A stretch of DNA of 64,000 nt from contig NC_079241.1 in the NCBI RefSeq assembly GCF_028009165.1, positions 5,704,001 to 5,768,000 of the forward strand. The letters are read 5' to 3'. Of this stretch, positions 38,401 to 49,005 are shown in pieces. Under the pieces are notes generated by a model. The model had not been told where the DNA came from and made no database searches. It worked only from the letters and a program-made list of their open reading frames with translations. How positions within the stretch are numbered: position 1 is the stretch's first letter; every line of letters starts with the position of its first letter. The position numbers and the translations under genes are program-made. The DNA comes from Akanthomyces muscarius. Its lineage: Eukaryota > Ascomycota > Sordariomycetes > Hypocreales > Cordycipitaceae.

Positions 38401-38794
38401 CCGGGGCTGTGCGGAGGCGACACTCAAGAAGCCAGTTCCTATTGAGCTGGAGCGAGGATTTGCGACGATTCCTCTGCGCGGCATTGATGTGCCCTTCCAC
38501 TCGACCTTCTTGCGGTCGGGTGTCAAGCCTTTCCGATCGTTCCTGCTCAAGAAGATCAACAAGACTACGATTGACCCATCGAAGCTGGTTGGAAAGTACA
38601 TTCCCAACGTTACAGCGAAGCCGTTTGCGTTGACCAAGGAATACTTTGAGGACGTGTATAAGCTGACCAACTCGCCCAAGATTGGGGCGGTGCTGGCCAA
38701 CTGGGACAAGATCACGCAGGACGGAACTGAAGGCAAGCCTGGGAGCGACAGTGAAGCCAGCGGCGAGTACGAGGGCCCGGGAGCTGCCGCGTGA
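32483..38794 (+). CDS. fas1: Fatty acid synthase subunit beta
   Basis: A single uninterrupted exon, 2103 aa. The beta subunit supplies acetyl transferase, enoyl reductase, dehydratase and malonyl/palmitoyl transferase activities to the alpha6-beta6 fatty acid synthase. The order seen is: acetyl transferase with GHSQG (Ser286), FMN-dependent enoyl reductase ([35 protein letters not shown] near 750), the central dehydratase region, a MaoC-like hot-dog dehydratase ([19 protein letters not shown], about 1585-1605; [10 protein letters not shown]), and malonyl/palmitoyl transferase starting at [18 protein letters not shown] with [10 protein letters not shown] (Ser1839). The C-terminus is a short Gly/Ser/Glu tail. 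The length is normal. The start [11 protein letters not shown] is typical of Pezizomycotina beta subunits. It lies head-to-head with fas2. Confidence 0.97.
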   Translation: MYGAGTGPQTGINTPRSSSSLRPLTLSHGTLETSFLVPTSLHFHASQLKERFTASLPPPTDELAQDDEPSSVAELVARYLGSVADQVENGEDDAQGSYEEVLRLVLNEFERAFLHGNEVHALAATLPGIESKKLEVIKSYYAARSVSNRTIKPHESALLRAADDGAADIYTIFGGQGNIEEYFEELRQIFTTYSGFVSELVTNAAELLQTLSNDPSAEKSFAKGLDIMNWLQHPEATPDVDYLISAPVSFPLIGLVQLAHYEVTCKVLGISPGHLRERLRGSTGHSQGIVMAAATAAADSWESWREITTSTLTILFWIGTRSQQAFPVTSMTPTMLRESMDHGEGTPTPMLSIRDLSQQEVQKHIDATNQYLPANRHISISLINSPRNLVVTGPPTSLYGLNSQLRKVKAPTGLDQTRVPYTERKVRFVNRFLPITAPFHSQYLAEATTMIDEDLKDISIDSSSLGMAVFDTNTGKDLRTEVSGNIVPTLVRLITRDPVNWETATVFPNASHVLDFGPGGASGLGNLTSRNKEGNGVRVIIAGAIEGALEAVGYKPELFDRDEENAIRYAIDWVKEFGPKLVKNSKGEKYVDTKMSRLLGLPPVMVAGMTPCTVPWDFVAATMNSGYHIELAGGGYFNTRTMTQALEKIEKAIPAGRGITVNLIYVNPRAMAWQIPLLGRLRAEGVPIEGLTIGAGVPSIEVAQEYIETLGLKHIAFKPGSVEAVQAVINIAKANPTFPVLLQWTGGRGGGHHSFEDFHQPILQMYGRIRRQENIILVAGSGFGGADDTYPYVTGDWSKKYGYPPMPFDGCLFGSRMMVAKEAHTSKNAKQAIIDAPGLEDAQWENTYKGPAGGVITVRSEMGEPIHKLATRGVRFWSEMDQKIFALPKEKRVAELKKNREYIIKKLNDDFQKVWFGCNKAGKAVDLEDMTYAEIVRRLVDLLYVRHQERWIDPSFARLTGDFIHRVEERFTTTPGKPSLLQSYAELDEPYTAVKRILSFYPEADKQIVNAQDVQHFLLLCMRPGQKPVTFIPALDNNFEFFFKKDSLWQSEDLDAVIDQDVGRTCILQGPTAVKFSTILDEPVKSILDGIHDSHIEYLTRDYYGGKESSIPTIEYFGGELVEAEIPLDIEGLTVNYDEHKNTYRLASGAGAALPPLDAWLSLLAGPNRNWRHALLMSDVVVQGQKFQTNPMRRIFAPARGLYVEINYPNDPSKTEIVVKEQPRYNQYVTVIEVKLAGKNEILVNMIKDTTALGRPLGLPLRFTYHPETGYAPIREVMDDRNDRIKEFYWKAWFGEDHMDLDARVTGRFDGGKTIITAEAINDFVHAVGNTGEAFVDRPGKVVYAPMDFAIVVGWKAITKPIFPRTIDGDLLKLVHLSNGFRMLPGAEPLKKGDEISTTAQINAVINQESGKMVEVCGTITRDGQPVMEVTSQFLYRGAYTDFENTFQRKVETPVEVHLATSKDVAVLRSKEWFSTDEMPNDFDLLGKTLTFRLQSLMRYKNKNVFRTVETRGEVLLELPTKEIIQVASVDYEAGESHGNPVIDYLERTGSPLDQPINFENPIPLSGRTPLQLRAPASNETYARVSGDYNPIHVSRVFSSYASLPGTITHGMYSSAAVRSLVETWAAENNVGRVRSFHASLVGMVLPNDDIQVQLQHVGMVAGRKIIKVEVSNKETEEKVLLGEAEVEQPVTAYVFTGQGSQEQGMGMELYDSSPVAKEVWDRADKYLLDNYGFSITNIVRNNPKELTIHFGGPRGKAIRQNYMAMTFETVAADGSIKSERIFKDVNEKTTSYTYRSPTGLLSATQFTQPALTLMEKASFEDMKSKGLVPRDSTFAGHSLGEYSALAALADVMPIESLVSVVFYRGLTMQVAVERDAAGRSNYSMCAVNPSRISKTFNEEALQFVVNNIAEETGWLLEIVNYNIANMQYVCAGDLRALDTLAGVTNFLKMQKIDIEEMRSNIEEAKDALREIIRGCAEATLKKPVPIELERGFATIPLRGIDVPFHSTFLRSGVKPFRSFLLKKINKTTIDPSKLVGKYIPNVTAKPFALTKEYFEDVYKLTNSPKIGAVLANWDKITQDGTEGKPGSDSEASGEYEGPGAAA

Positions 38795-40277
38795 TGAGGA
38801 GGAGAGAGTGTTGCTGAATAAACTGGCAATGGGAAATGGACAGTTTGACCAGTCGGCGGATTGTGTTGATTCTGGTGACTAGGAGCAGACTTGAAAATGA
38901 CCCTGGGCCGATTGTTTGTCTAATAGTTTGGTTTCGGAAGCTGTAACGTCGGAAGCGTATGGCTGCGGTACAGCGGCAAGAATGACGATTAAAAAGGTCA
39001 TTTTCACATTGGTGTTTGGCAAAGAATTATTTTTAGTATCGGTATATAGTTATAGACTTTATGATTGCTCATTCTGTGCAACGCCTTGGTGCAATGTGAC
39101 GTGTAATTTCGTTGGGATAGCTGGCGGCGATGACGTGGGAGTGCGTGCTCACATGAAGAGTGGGAGAGATTAAGTCTCGTCTAGAGGCAGGGCGGGGTAG
39201 GACGATAAGATAGAGCATGAGGCCGGGGAATGGACAGGCGAGGGGTCCGAGGTAGGACGAGGATGTAGAGGGAGGTGGCGGTGCGTGGGAGACTGGCGTA
39301 GAGAGATGGAGTTGATGGTTGTGATGGGCATTTACAACGGAGTCGTTGGCGGTAGAATGTCACAGGCGAGGACTGACTGGGCGGCGCCCTGGATCTAGAG
39401 CTGGAGCTGAAGCTGGAGCTGGAACTGGACCTGGACGCGATGCTGCCCTGCCCTGGTGCCGGGGCGCGGACGGCTCCGGGCGACGGCGGTGCCTGGCGGT
39501 TAGTTTTGTTAGGACCAAGGGCCATTGGGTGTGGGCTGCGCTAACAGCGGCCGCCCCATCCGGAGGCGGCCAAGACGCACCACCAACTCGATTGCGAGTC
39601 GGGCTGGGCCCAATGACGAGCGCCACCAGCGCATCTGAAAAAAAACTATAAGTTGTCATGGTTTCCTGTTGAGCGTTTTTCTCGAATGAAGTTGAAGTTT
39701 TGGGACTCGTGCCAATTTTTCTAGACTCCATCTCGTTGCGATTTCTCTTGTCCGCATCGCCTTCCAGGTCTCTCTCTGTTTGCCAGTTGGTCAGCGCTGC
39801 CCCCCCACGGCCTGAACGCAACACAGCGTCGGACAAGATCACCTTGTGATTTTTTTTCACTCCTGCTTCCAACACTGTCCCTTGGTCTATTGCTCCCCCG
39901 ATTCAATCTGGCATCGATTTCGGTTCTTGGCTAGTGCTTTTGCAATCGCCGCCTTCTTTTCTTTGGTCGCGAAGCGGTGTTTGCCAAAAGGCCTCCGGCC
40001 TCGGGGAGAAACAAACGTCTATAAAGTCCGGACCTTCTCTCATCAGGTTGCGACAAACGGACACGATTCTTGGTCACACGAAGTCGGCCTGACCACTTTC
40101 CCGGAATCTGACACCACCTCACTACATTCTTCTTTCAAGAAGGACGCTGCAGAAAAGCCTCTCATCAGAACACTCAACACTGGCCATCCTGACCAAGAAG
40201 CCAGCCCGCATTCTAGACGTGCGGACGACCAAGACGCACATCCAAACCACCCCCCACCCCCACAATAGCAATTAAAG
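38795..40277. other. Intergenic region fas1/gud1
   Basis: About 1.5 kb on the tandem boundary between fas1 and gud1. The right part is the gud1 promoter and leader, with pyrimidine-rich runs near 39850-39960. Frames at 39181-39525 and 39360-39875 (minus) are Ser/Pro/Arg-rich and overlap each other in different frames, so I do not call them genes. Confidence 0.4.
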
Positions 40278-41826
40278 ATGCATCCTGGCCAACAACGAAA
40301 CCAGCTGCTGCTTGGCACATTTGTCCACAGCAAGTCCCGAAGAGAGTTGGACATATTTCACAATGGCGCCGTTGCTGTCGATGCCAACGGCAAGATTGCC
40401 GCTGTGGAACGCGACTGTCCCAGCGTAGAGGCGGCCAAGACGCAGGCTCTCTCCAAGCTCGGCTGGGACGCCGACGATGTCGACATTTACACCACAAAAG
40501 AATCCCAATTCTTCTTTCCCGGCTTCATCGGTATGTAGAAAAGTGACACCCGAAATCCTGCAGGCGCGGTTTTGCCAACCTTTTTCAGACACGCACATTC
40601 ATGCCCCCCAGTATCCCAATGCTGGCATCTTTGGCAAGACGACGCTCCTCGACTGGCTCGAGAAGCACACCTTCCCCATGGAGGCCAGCCTCAAGGACCT
40701 CGCCAAGGCCCGCAAGGTCTACACGGCCGTCGTCCGCCGCACCCTCTCCCACGGCACCACCACCGCCGCCTACTACGCCACCATTGACGTGGCCGCCACC
40801 AACCTGCTCACCGACCTGTGCTTCGCCATCGGCCAGCGCGCCTTTGTCGGCCGCGTCTGCATGGACCGCCCCGGCATTAACCCGGACTACTACCGCGACG
40901 AGTCCACCGAGGCCGCCATCCAGGCCACGGAGCAGACCATTGAGCACGTTCGCGCCATCGACCCCGAGTTTGACCTCGTGGCGCCCATCCTCACCCCGCG
41001 ATTCGCCCCGTCATGCACGCCCGAGGGCATGAGGGCGCTCGCAAAGCTGCAGAAACAAGGCGGTTACCTGGCCCAGACACACATCTCGGAGAACACCGGC
41101 GAGGTTCAGCTCGTCCGCGAGCTGTTCCCAGAGAGCCAGTCGTACACCCAAGTCTACGACGACCACGGGCTGCTCACGCCCAGGATGGTGCTCGCGCACG
41201 CCGTCCACCTGACCGAGGAGGAGGGCAGTCTCATTGCTCTCCGCAAGAGCAAAATCTCCCACTGCCCCTGCAGCAACTCCTCACTGACGAGTGGCACCGC
41301 CCGCGTGCGCTGGATGTGGCAAAAGGGCATCGAGGTCGGCCTCGGCACCGACGTCTCGGGCGGCTACTCGCCCTCCATCCTCGAGGCGGCCCGCCAGGCC
41401 ACGCTCGTCAGCCGCCACGTCGCCGTCCGCGCGGGCGACGACATTGAAAAGGAGCGCTGCAAGCTGTCGGTCGAGGAGGTGCTGTACCTGGCCACCCGCG
41501 GCGGCGCCATCTGCCTCGGGCTCGAGGACAAGATTGGCGGCTTCGAGGTTGGCAAGGACTGGGACGCGCAGCTCGTCGGGCTCGGCCGCGTCGCCGACTC
41601 GGGCCTGCGCGAGGGCGAGGAGTACACGGCCAACGGCCACGGCGCCGGCGCCGGCGTCGATGCCGCCGGCATGGTCCCCGCGCTTAACGGGTGCGACGAG
41701 GGCAACGTCGACATCTTTGGCTGGGAGTCGTGGGACGAGGTCATGGCCAAGTGGCTGTACAGCGGCGACGACCGCAACACGAAAAAGGTCTGGGTCAAGG
41801 GCCGTCTTGTGCACGCGAGGAGGTGA
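40278..41826 (+). CDS. gud1: Guanine deaminase
   Basis: Two exons: 40278-40530 and 40589-41826, 496 aa. It hydrolyses guanine to xanthine and ammonia in the cytosol, feeding purine catabolism. It belongs to the amidohydrolase metal-dependent superfamily (ATZ/TRZ-like). Zinc ligands are visible: His87 and His89 in PGFIDTHIHAPQ, His249 in QTHISEN, His288 near VLAHAVHLT, and Asp339 in GLGTDVSGG. The PQYPNAGIFG segment after the first metal motif is typical of guanine deaminases. The intron (40531-40588) splits the codon of Asp85, between a GTATGT donor and TTTTTCAG. The length is close to the fungal norm. Confidence 0.94.
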
Positions 41827-42583
41827 AGAAGAATGCACCGAGCGTGTTTGCTTGTGTGCGTGCAAAGGTCTCTGTATTGTATTGAGCATAGAAAGTATGG
41901 ACGACGGCGCGATGAGATGATGAATTTTTAATACGACCATGAGCATTTGCATAGCAACATTTGAATGACATGTAACCACAAGCTGTGCCTTGTTAGCGCT
42001 TGAACGCGTCTGTTTTCTCAAGAATAAGGTCCGAATTAAAAGGCTGACAGCTAGCGCCATGGTTTTGTTTATACAAGGTAGAGTTGAGAGCAGCCTGAGA
42101 AACAACAAAACTGAAATGCTTGCATAAAAGTACAACACAAAGGCTGACAAAAAAAAAGAACATGCCGAGAAAACTCACCAAAAAAAAGCTGTAAAGTCAA
42201 TCCATGCCAGCAAAGACAACGCGAGCAATGAGAGAAGAAGACCAAGACAAAGAACGAGGTAAAAAACAAATTATAATAATATTTCCTTCAAGTATCAAAT
42301 TACGTTGGACAAAAAAGTTGAGCCACAATAAAAACCTCCATCCTAAACACCTCCCGCTCGTATGCTAAATATGAAAAAGATCCTTGCTCCGTCAATGCAT
42401 ATAAGCCCATATTTCCACCCAAGAACACCACAAAAAACAAACAACAATCAAAGACATGGCGCAACACAAGGAGCTCCCAGGTTCAAACATCAGACGCAAC
42501 AAGTTCAGACCAAGACGGCAACTCAGGAGGATGAGCCTGATCTCTCTCCCAGGCCATCACTGCTCATCACGAGGGCAAGGCAT
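41827..42583. other. Convergent intergenic region gud1/bZIP gene
   Basis: About 760 bp, AT-rich with several A runs (for example around 42150-42190 and 42420-42440). It should hold the two 3' UTRs. No gene is seen. Confidence 0.45.
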
Positions 42584-44317
42584 TCACCGCCTGCTGCCTC
42601 TCGACCCCCGACGCGGCTGCCTCCTCTCCACGTCGGCGTCGAGCAAGGCCTGCGCCTGCTCGCGCGCTGCCTTCGTCGCCGTCCGAGCCGTCCTGCTCTC
42701 GCTCGTCTTGCGCTTCTGCACCTCCTCGAAGCCCATCTTGTGCGCCTCGACGCGCGCCCTCACCTCCTCCGTGATGCCGAGCTTAATGCGTCTCGGCACC
42801 ACCCCGCTCTCCGCGTAGACCTCGGCATCTTCCACCTCTTCTTCCTCTTCCTCCTCCTCTCCCTCCCCCACTGCGTCTTCCACGACCTCGTTGCCGAGCA
42901 CCAGCTGCACCTCGCGGCCCTGCTCGTCCCTCGTCGTCGGCGGCGCGTTGCGCTTGCGCTTCCTCCTTCGGTAGACGTAGTCAAAGCCGCCCCAGGCTTC
43001 ACTCGGGTTGCGCCCGAGGGCGTGGCCTGAGAGCGCCACCATCTGCAGGCGCAGCCACGCGCACTCGGCCGCCTTGGCGTTGAGCTGCAGCCGTGTGTTC
43101 TCGAGAGACTCGAGGCGCAGCATCCTTGACTTTTTCGCCGCCATGTTGTTGCGCTCCTTGTCGAGCGCCTTCTGCGCGGCGCCGACCCGTCGAATCTCGG
43201 AAGTCACAAATTGGCGCTCCTCCGGCGACATGCCCGGGTTCAAACTGGGCAGCAGCATGGGAGGCGGCTTCTCGGGCAGGTCCGGCACTTGGGAGGACGG
43301 CAGGATCGGCGGATGCAGCGCCTCGTAGTGCAGCTCCTGCGCGAGGAGACACAGGCGTCGCTGGCGCTCCTCGGGGCCGAGGTCCTCGGGCAGCTTGATG
43401 CCGGCTTCCTCGAGGGCGAAGCCGCCGACACGCATGCTGTTGAGCGAGGGGGCTGGCGCCGGCGGCGGCGGATGCTGCTGTCGCAGCGGGTAGGCTGACG
43501 AGGAGGAGGCGGCAGCTGCGGCGGCAAAGGAGGTGACGACGGGGACGGAGGCGGTAGTGGCGGCAGCTGTGCTCGCCATGACGGGCCATGAACAGTGCCG
43601 GTTGGTATAGACGGACTGTCGGACTGGTGAGAGCTGCTGCCGCGGTTGGGGAGGAGTGACGGTCGTGAGAGGACGAGGCGGAGGAGGAGGGGGAGGTGTG
43701 GGAAATAGCTGTTGAGCAGGCTGCTGCAAGACACTCTGGTGATGGGCAACGCTGGGTGAAGTAGGTAGATGAACACCGTAGAAGGCGGTGTCGGGGTCGT
43801 ATTGCAGCGTTTGACTTACAGGTGCCAGTTCTTGCTGCTGTTGCTGATGGTGTTGGATGAAGGTGCTAAGCAGGCCGAGGTCGAACTGCTGCCCCTCTTG
43901 CAACTCTTCTCGTGGCGGCAGCAGGTCGTGGACGGCCGATGGGTCAAACGGTAAAGGTCCCGTCCCGTCTTGAAAGTTGTCGTACTGCGAGTCGAACGAC
44001 TGAATTTCTTGGAGCTGCTGCGCTCCCAACTGGAAGTCTATCAGCGACCAGTCTTGGTCTTGCTGCTGCGGCTGTCCGTAGCTATCGTGGTGTATCTGCG
44101 CCTCAATCGGGAACCCGCGTTCTGAAGGAGACGCTCGCTGGCCGTTTTCGAAAAACTCGCCGTCGTCTTCGACTGTCAGCGGCCTCTTGTTGGTGCTGGG
44201 GCTGCTAAAGTCGTTGGTCGTTGTCGCCGTTGTCGTCGTCGGCTGCAGAGGCGTTGCAATGGGGAGGTGCAGCGCCGTGGTGTTGTGGTTGGCAGAAGAA
44301 CCAGCTCGGGGAGCCAT
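42584..44317 (-). CDS. bZIP-like transcription factor
   Basis: Single exon, 577 aa. Residues 1-290 are low-complexity: Thr-rich, then Gln-rich (HHQQQQQE) and Pro-rich (PTPPPPPPPRP), typical of activation regions. The basic region RNNMAAKKSRMLRLESLENT (389-408) fits the bZIP signature N-x2-A-A-x2-S-R, with Asn390/391, Ala393, Ala394, Ser397 and Arg398. The heptad positions after it (Leu405, Leu412, Glu419, Met426) make a short, imperfect zipper. A second basic cluster, YRRRKRKRN, may be a nuclear signal. Next comes a run of Glu (GEGEEEEEEEEVEDAE) and a Lys/Arg-rich C-terminus. Target genes and a closer relative are not recognised. The upstream 1.9 kb is gene-free, as is common for regulators. 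Confidence 0.75.
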   Translation of the reverse strand: MAPRAGSSANHNTTALHLPIATPLQPTTTTATTTNDFSSPSTNKRPLTVEDDGEFFENGQRASPSERGFPIEAQIHHDSYGQPQQQDQDWSLIDFQLGAQQLQEIQSFDSQYDNFQDGTGPLPFDPSAVHDLLPPREELQEGQQFDLGLLSTFIQHHQQQQQELAPVSQTLQYDPDTAFYGVHLPTSPSVAHHQSVLQQPAQQLFPTPPPPPPPRPLTTVTPPQPRQQLSPVRQSVYTNRHCSWPVMASTAAATTASVPVVTSFAAAAAASSSSAYPLRQQHPPPPAPAPSLNSMRVGGFALEEAGIKLPEDLGPEERQRRLCLLAQELHYEALHPPILPSSQVPDLPEKPPPMLLPSLNPGMSPEERQFVTSEIRRVGAAQKALDKERNNMAAKKSRMLRLESLENTRLQLNAKAAECAWLRLQMVALSGHALGRNPSEAWGGFDYVYRRRKRKRNAPPTTRDEQGREVQLVLGNEVVEDAVGEGEEEEEEEEVEDAEVYAESGVVPRRIKLGITEEVRARVEAHKMGFEEVQKRKTSESRTARTATKAAREQAQALLDADVERRQPRRGSRGSRR

Positions 44318-46237
44318 CTTTTTCTTTACTTAAATAGTGACAAAAAGTGATGCAAAGCAAACAGTAGAGCAAGATGGTGAAGCAAAGATTCACAGCCCGT
44401 CTTCGAACACAAGACAGTCACAGTGTAAGACGCCTGACTAGTTGTAAGGCGTTTGTGTGTAGAAGGTGACTGCGTGTGTATCTCGTCGTCAAGAAGAGAG
44501 CAAGCTCGCTATGATGAATCTTGGTTTCTGCTTCTTCGTCTTTTTTATTTGCTCTGAAGGAAAAGTAGAGTAGCATTGAATCAAGCCAGCTCGGCCACGT
44601 CCGTCCCCTTCACTGGATATAAATACCCAACGAATCTGTACAACGATGCGCCGAATGACGATGATTCACTGCCAGTTCGTCCGTCACGAGCAAGAACCGC
44701 CTCCAAGGGATAATAATGACCAATCATATGATACGAGATGCCCGAAAGCAGGGCTTCACCGACTAGGTCAAGAAAATACCAATATTCGGGCCTAGTGATG
44801 GGAAGCACAAGGTTCGCTCGGCAGCGAGCCAAAAGACCGGTGTGTGTGAGTGTGGTGTGTGCTGGCTGGCCGGCCGCGAAAGGTGTTGGTGATTCACGGA
44901 CGATGAGAGGAGAGGCGGGGAGAAAGAGCAACACAGAGAGCAGCAGAGAGAGGGAGCACGACATTAGGCCTCTCGGGCGAAAATTCTTGGAGATACCAGT
45001 AGAAGTAATTCTTGCGAGAGGATGGACGTTATTTTTCTATTCCTAATTTCCATCTCTGCTAGAAAAGATCAAGGGCAAAGCTTTCAGTCCTTCTACAAGC
45101 ACCGGGAGGTCAAAAGGCCGTGTGTTTCAAGTAAGCACCTTTAACGAACGGGAAGTCAAAGGTTCTATCAGCATACAAGCACGTAGATTTACTGTCTACG
45201 ATACCAGAAAGATCGGAAACGTCTTTGGCAGATGGTTAGGAATAGGCCAGTTGAAAGGCTACCACGACTAACCTTGGGTATCCAGGCTACGACCGACGGT
45301 GCCGCAAACACCTTGTCACACATACACACGCAAACATATACATATAAACAACAGCAAGCGGGCGCACCAACACCAGGTGCTTAGAAAAAGCCAAAAAAAA
45401 AGGGAAAGAGGTGCATGTAGCAGCAAGCCTTTCGTCTTGCGACCTACGAGCCGGAAGGAAAGACGCAGGGTAACAGTAGATAGAGTTGCGCCGCATATTC
45501 CACCATGTGAATCCTACTTTCTGCGTGTGCCACACCCTCTGTGTGTTTTATCTTCGTACTCCCCTTGCACACACCCATCAGGTGGTGCAGATTAGGCAGC
45601 ACGAATACTGACACCACACCCCCCTTCCTTGCGGGTTTGCCATCTGCACGCCTCCGTTAAAAGAAGGCTACTGACGAACTACCAACGGGATTTAGTCTCA
45701 AAGCTTTGTTGAGAACAAGGGAAAAGAGTCGCGAAATCGAAAGAGAGGAGAGACGGAGCGGGGACGGCAGAGTGAGAACCACGAGTTCGTCGCACGGCGC
45801 CTTGGAGACGACTACCCGTGATGCCTGTCACCGTATGCCAAGTGGAACTCCGGGCGGAAACTCGGTAGGACGCCAAACGGATAGTTACAGATCTGTGTCT
45901 GGCCACGGGGTCTATTTCCTGGCAACGAGAGGAAAAAGCAACAACATAACAGTCATACAAGCCCCAAATCACATATCGAATCACGTCTCGGATCACCTCC
46001 TACATCTTATACCCGTGTGAGTAATATGCTTCCATCATTATAGTATTCATTAAATTCCATACAGGCCTCTGCACTCAATGCAAAACACCTCATGTACAAT
46101 ATACATCCTGCCGCTTCTTGGTAAAAGTTCCTGAAACAACAGACAAATCAAAACGGCCACGCAAATAATCTTATTTTATATTGCCGCCTGTATTGACTTT
46201 CGGCAGCCCCCAACGCTCCCCTAAAACGGTCCAGCCG
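44318..46237. other. Gene-poor region between two regulator genes
   Basis: About 1.9 kb. It must include the bZIP promoter and the 3' end of the NirA-like gene. One minus-strand frame (44581-44964) starts with a signal-peptide-like segment and is discussed as a finding, not called as a gene. Otherwise I see nothing. Confidence 0.4.
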
Positions 46238-49005
46238 TTATTCAAGGTTCGGCAACCACCTGGAATCGTGCATGGACGTATCAAACGTTTCTAGACCGGA
46301 TGGTTGGTGATGACCCATACTCTGCATGTTGACAGCCGCCGTCGCCGCTGCGACAGCGGAGGGGTTCGTGCTTAGCGGCATGGACGTCTGTGGTGGGAAA
46401 GCAAACTGCATAGCGCCGGGAAGTGGCTGGCCCAGATCCCAACCATTGAAATTGTGTTGCCACTTTGCGCTGTCGTTGAGGATCCATTGGTTATTGTTCA
46501 AGCCAGCACCCTGCCCGGTAGTGGCCACGCCGCCAGCTGCTGCGATACGAGATCCGGAAAAGTCCTGGATGGCTTCCGGGTTTGGGCTCGAGCCCGGGCC
46601 TGCAGAGGTGGCGGTCGGATACACGCCCGCTGTGGGTGAGGGCGCCATGATAGGCTGCCCCCAGCTGTCCAACGTCGCCGGCGCGTAGTTGATATGCTGT
46701 GTCTTGGCTCCTACGTCTCGTTGGGGCTGGCCTTGTCGTTGGGGCGTCATTGGTATGTTGCTGTTCATGTCGAGCCTCGCGCTGATAGAAGCCTGAGGTC
46801 CAGCAGCCTGTGCCATGGCCGACTGAGCAAACTGCACTCTGCCGGGGCTGTGATGCGGCTTGAAGTGTGACGGCTGAAAATTCGCGTGTGCAGCAGCGCC
46901 GTCATCCACAGGGGCCTGCGGCGACAGGCCAGCGCTCGACTTGGGCGACGGGACTTCGGAGGTGCTGTAGTATCCGTACAGCTCGTCGGCCCGCTGCAGA
47001 ATTTGTGCAGCTTCTTCTGGTAGAACACAGTTCCACTTTCTAGCCAGCACACTCAGGATGCTGAGAGTGCGTCGGGCACACAGCCAGTCCTCGGAAATTT
47101 CTTCGAGGTGCTTGACGCCATGGGTAAAGTCCCGCTTCGCAGTCTTCTCCGGGAGGTTGAGCAAGTGTATCGTGCAGGCACTGTGTGTCATGTATACGGC
47201 AATATTGCACACTTGCCGCAGATTCCAGTTCTTCTTGTAGAGTCGCATAAGCTTGGAAATGGCACCAGCGTTCGAGGTGCATATTCTCCTGGGAGATATG
47301 TGTGACGGCAGTGGCGAAGCATTGGGCGCGTACTTGAGAAAGGGTCTAAAAAGGTGAATGAACTGCAGGTGGAAAAACATACTAAAGCTGTGTCAGTGAC
47401 TAAGTATTGGATGGAGCAGATGCATGTTGGGACGTACTGCATGAGGATTACATTTGGAAGTTGTCCATCCCCTGCTTCAAACTCCTTCGGCAGGTTCTTG
47501 CGCCACTCCTCCAGCCGCTTATGCAGTTCACTGAGCTTCTTCAGCTCCACTGTCTTGCCCGTTGACCGATGCATGTGATTCGGGTGATAGAAGAACAGTA
47601 GGAGATCACTGCTAATTTCGCAGAGGCTGGAAAGATGGAGAGCAGCGGCACGTGTCCTCGAAGGCTGTTGAGCCGATTCGTCAAACCCCTTGTCGGTGAG
47701 TGGCATCCATGGTGAAGCGTCCTCGTCGGGAAAGACGTCAAATTTGGCGACGGTCAACGTAGACTTGGGTATTTGCGGCAGGCGGCCAAGATAATTGGAC
47801 CAGCACTTGTCAAAGTTGAAGCAGCCCCAAAAGGTGATTCGGCGGGCATCAATTTCTTCGTCGGTCATGACCTTTTTGTCGTTGGCGCTAATCTCAAGGT
47901 TCAGGCCAATATCCTGAGCCATTCTAAAGCTCATGCCGCTATAGACCCAGCCTGTGGCTTCACGCGCACAACCTGCCTCGCGCACTGACATGAGGGCCAG
48001 TGCCTGAACAGTGACGAGGCGGGGTCGCTCAAACTCGTCACCCTCCATAATGAGACGCTTTGCCTCCGCAAAAAAGTGATCACCCTTTGTTCTTGTGTCA
48101 CCGGGATTACTGTAGGCGCCGGCGACATCCGTAAAGTGGCAGCCCAAAGCCAACATCGAATTGACAAGTAGCGAGGAGCAATGAGAAGAGTTTTGGCCGA
48201 TGGCGCCTCGGCCCTTGGAAAAGTCTCGCCAAAACAGTTTGCGTGAAAGAGTAGTAAAGTAGGGATAGTGATAGGTAAAGTACATGTTAAGAAGATGCGT
48301 AATTAGGCCGACATCGCTGGTGACCTCGGTCCAACTGGTAAAGGGGTTTACAGGAGAGAAGCTGCTCTCTGTGTTGGGTTCAGTGTCGTGCCCAAAGGAT
48401 GCACCACCGAGGTAAATGAGATGAGAGGTGCCACCGATGAACCGTACTGTGCCGTTCTCCAGGCGCAATTCGCCCATCTTACCGGCTAGATCTCGCTCTC
48501 CGTCAACCTGGCTTGGCCAGTTTTCGTCGCTGCTGTGCTCGGCACTCGATCCGCCGAAATTTGGGCCATCGTTGAGTAATTGTTGGGCTAGGTTGTCAAG
48601 GCTGTCACAGTTGCGTATTCTGCGAACTACCTCGTCGACATCGTCCTCGCTGGCGTTCAGAACGGCTTCAACAAGGATCTTGAGGGTGGCGTCGTCGGCT
48701 TTCATGCCATCCGTCTTTTCGCGGTAGACGCCTTTCCGACGGTGATCGGAGTTGGGGTCATAGATGCACTCGGTGCCGTAGACGCTGGCGCAAGCAGCGC
48801 AGCTTGGGACAGCGCCGTCGCACTTGGACTTGCGCTTCCGACAGGCTATGCAGGCTGTGCTGATGCATTTTCGCTTCTGGTTGGAGGAGTCGGTGGCGCG
48901 GCGTGATTTCTTCTTCTTGGGCGGAGGACCGGAATTGCTTGCAGTGGAACTGTCGCGCTGCTCGGCATAGGAATTTGGGGTCGCCTGCATGGTCGCAGCA
49001 TGCAC
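46238..49005 (-). CDS. NirA/NIT-4-like Zn2Cys6 transcription factor
   Basis: Two exons: 49005-47438 and 47381-46238, 903 aa. The zinc cluster is at residues 52-80 (ACIACRKRKSKCDGAVPSC to C80), with Cys at 52, 55, 62, 69, 72 and 80, followed by IYDPNSDHRRKGVY. This stretch is the hallmark of the NirA/NIT-4 group (pathway-specific nitrate regulators and paralogues). A fungal_trans middle-homology region follows (LINHMYFTYHYPYF-like LLNMYFTYHYPYFTTLSR; TGWVYSGMSFRMAQDIGLN; RRITFWGCFNFDKCWSNYLGR). The intron (47437-47382) joins NVILMH to MFFHLQFIHLFRPF. The C-terminal 250 residues are rich in Gln, Pro, Ala and Asn, a likely activation region. No nitrate or nitrite reductase gene is in the window, so its target is open. 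Confidence 0.86.

Noticed and set aside
39360..39875. 171-codon minus-strand frame between fas1 and gud1
   Set aside because: Pro/Arg/Ala-rich with no motif, and it overlaps another frame (39181-39525) of equal weakness.
24150..41826. A secondary-metabolite cluster around the FAS genes (as in the sterigmatocystin cluster)
   Set aside because: No polyketide synthase, P450, methyltransferase or cluster regulator lies beside the FAS pair; guanine deaminase, lsm4 and the PPR gene are housekeeping neighbours.
41281..42150. 289-codon minus-strand frame opposite the gud1 end
   Set aside because: Overlaps gud1 coding sequence and its 3' UTR; the C-terminal half is an antisense shadow and the N-terminal half has no support.
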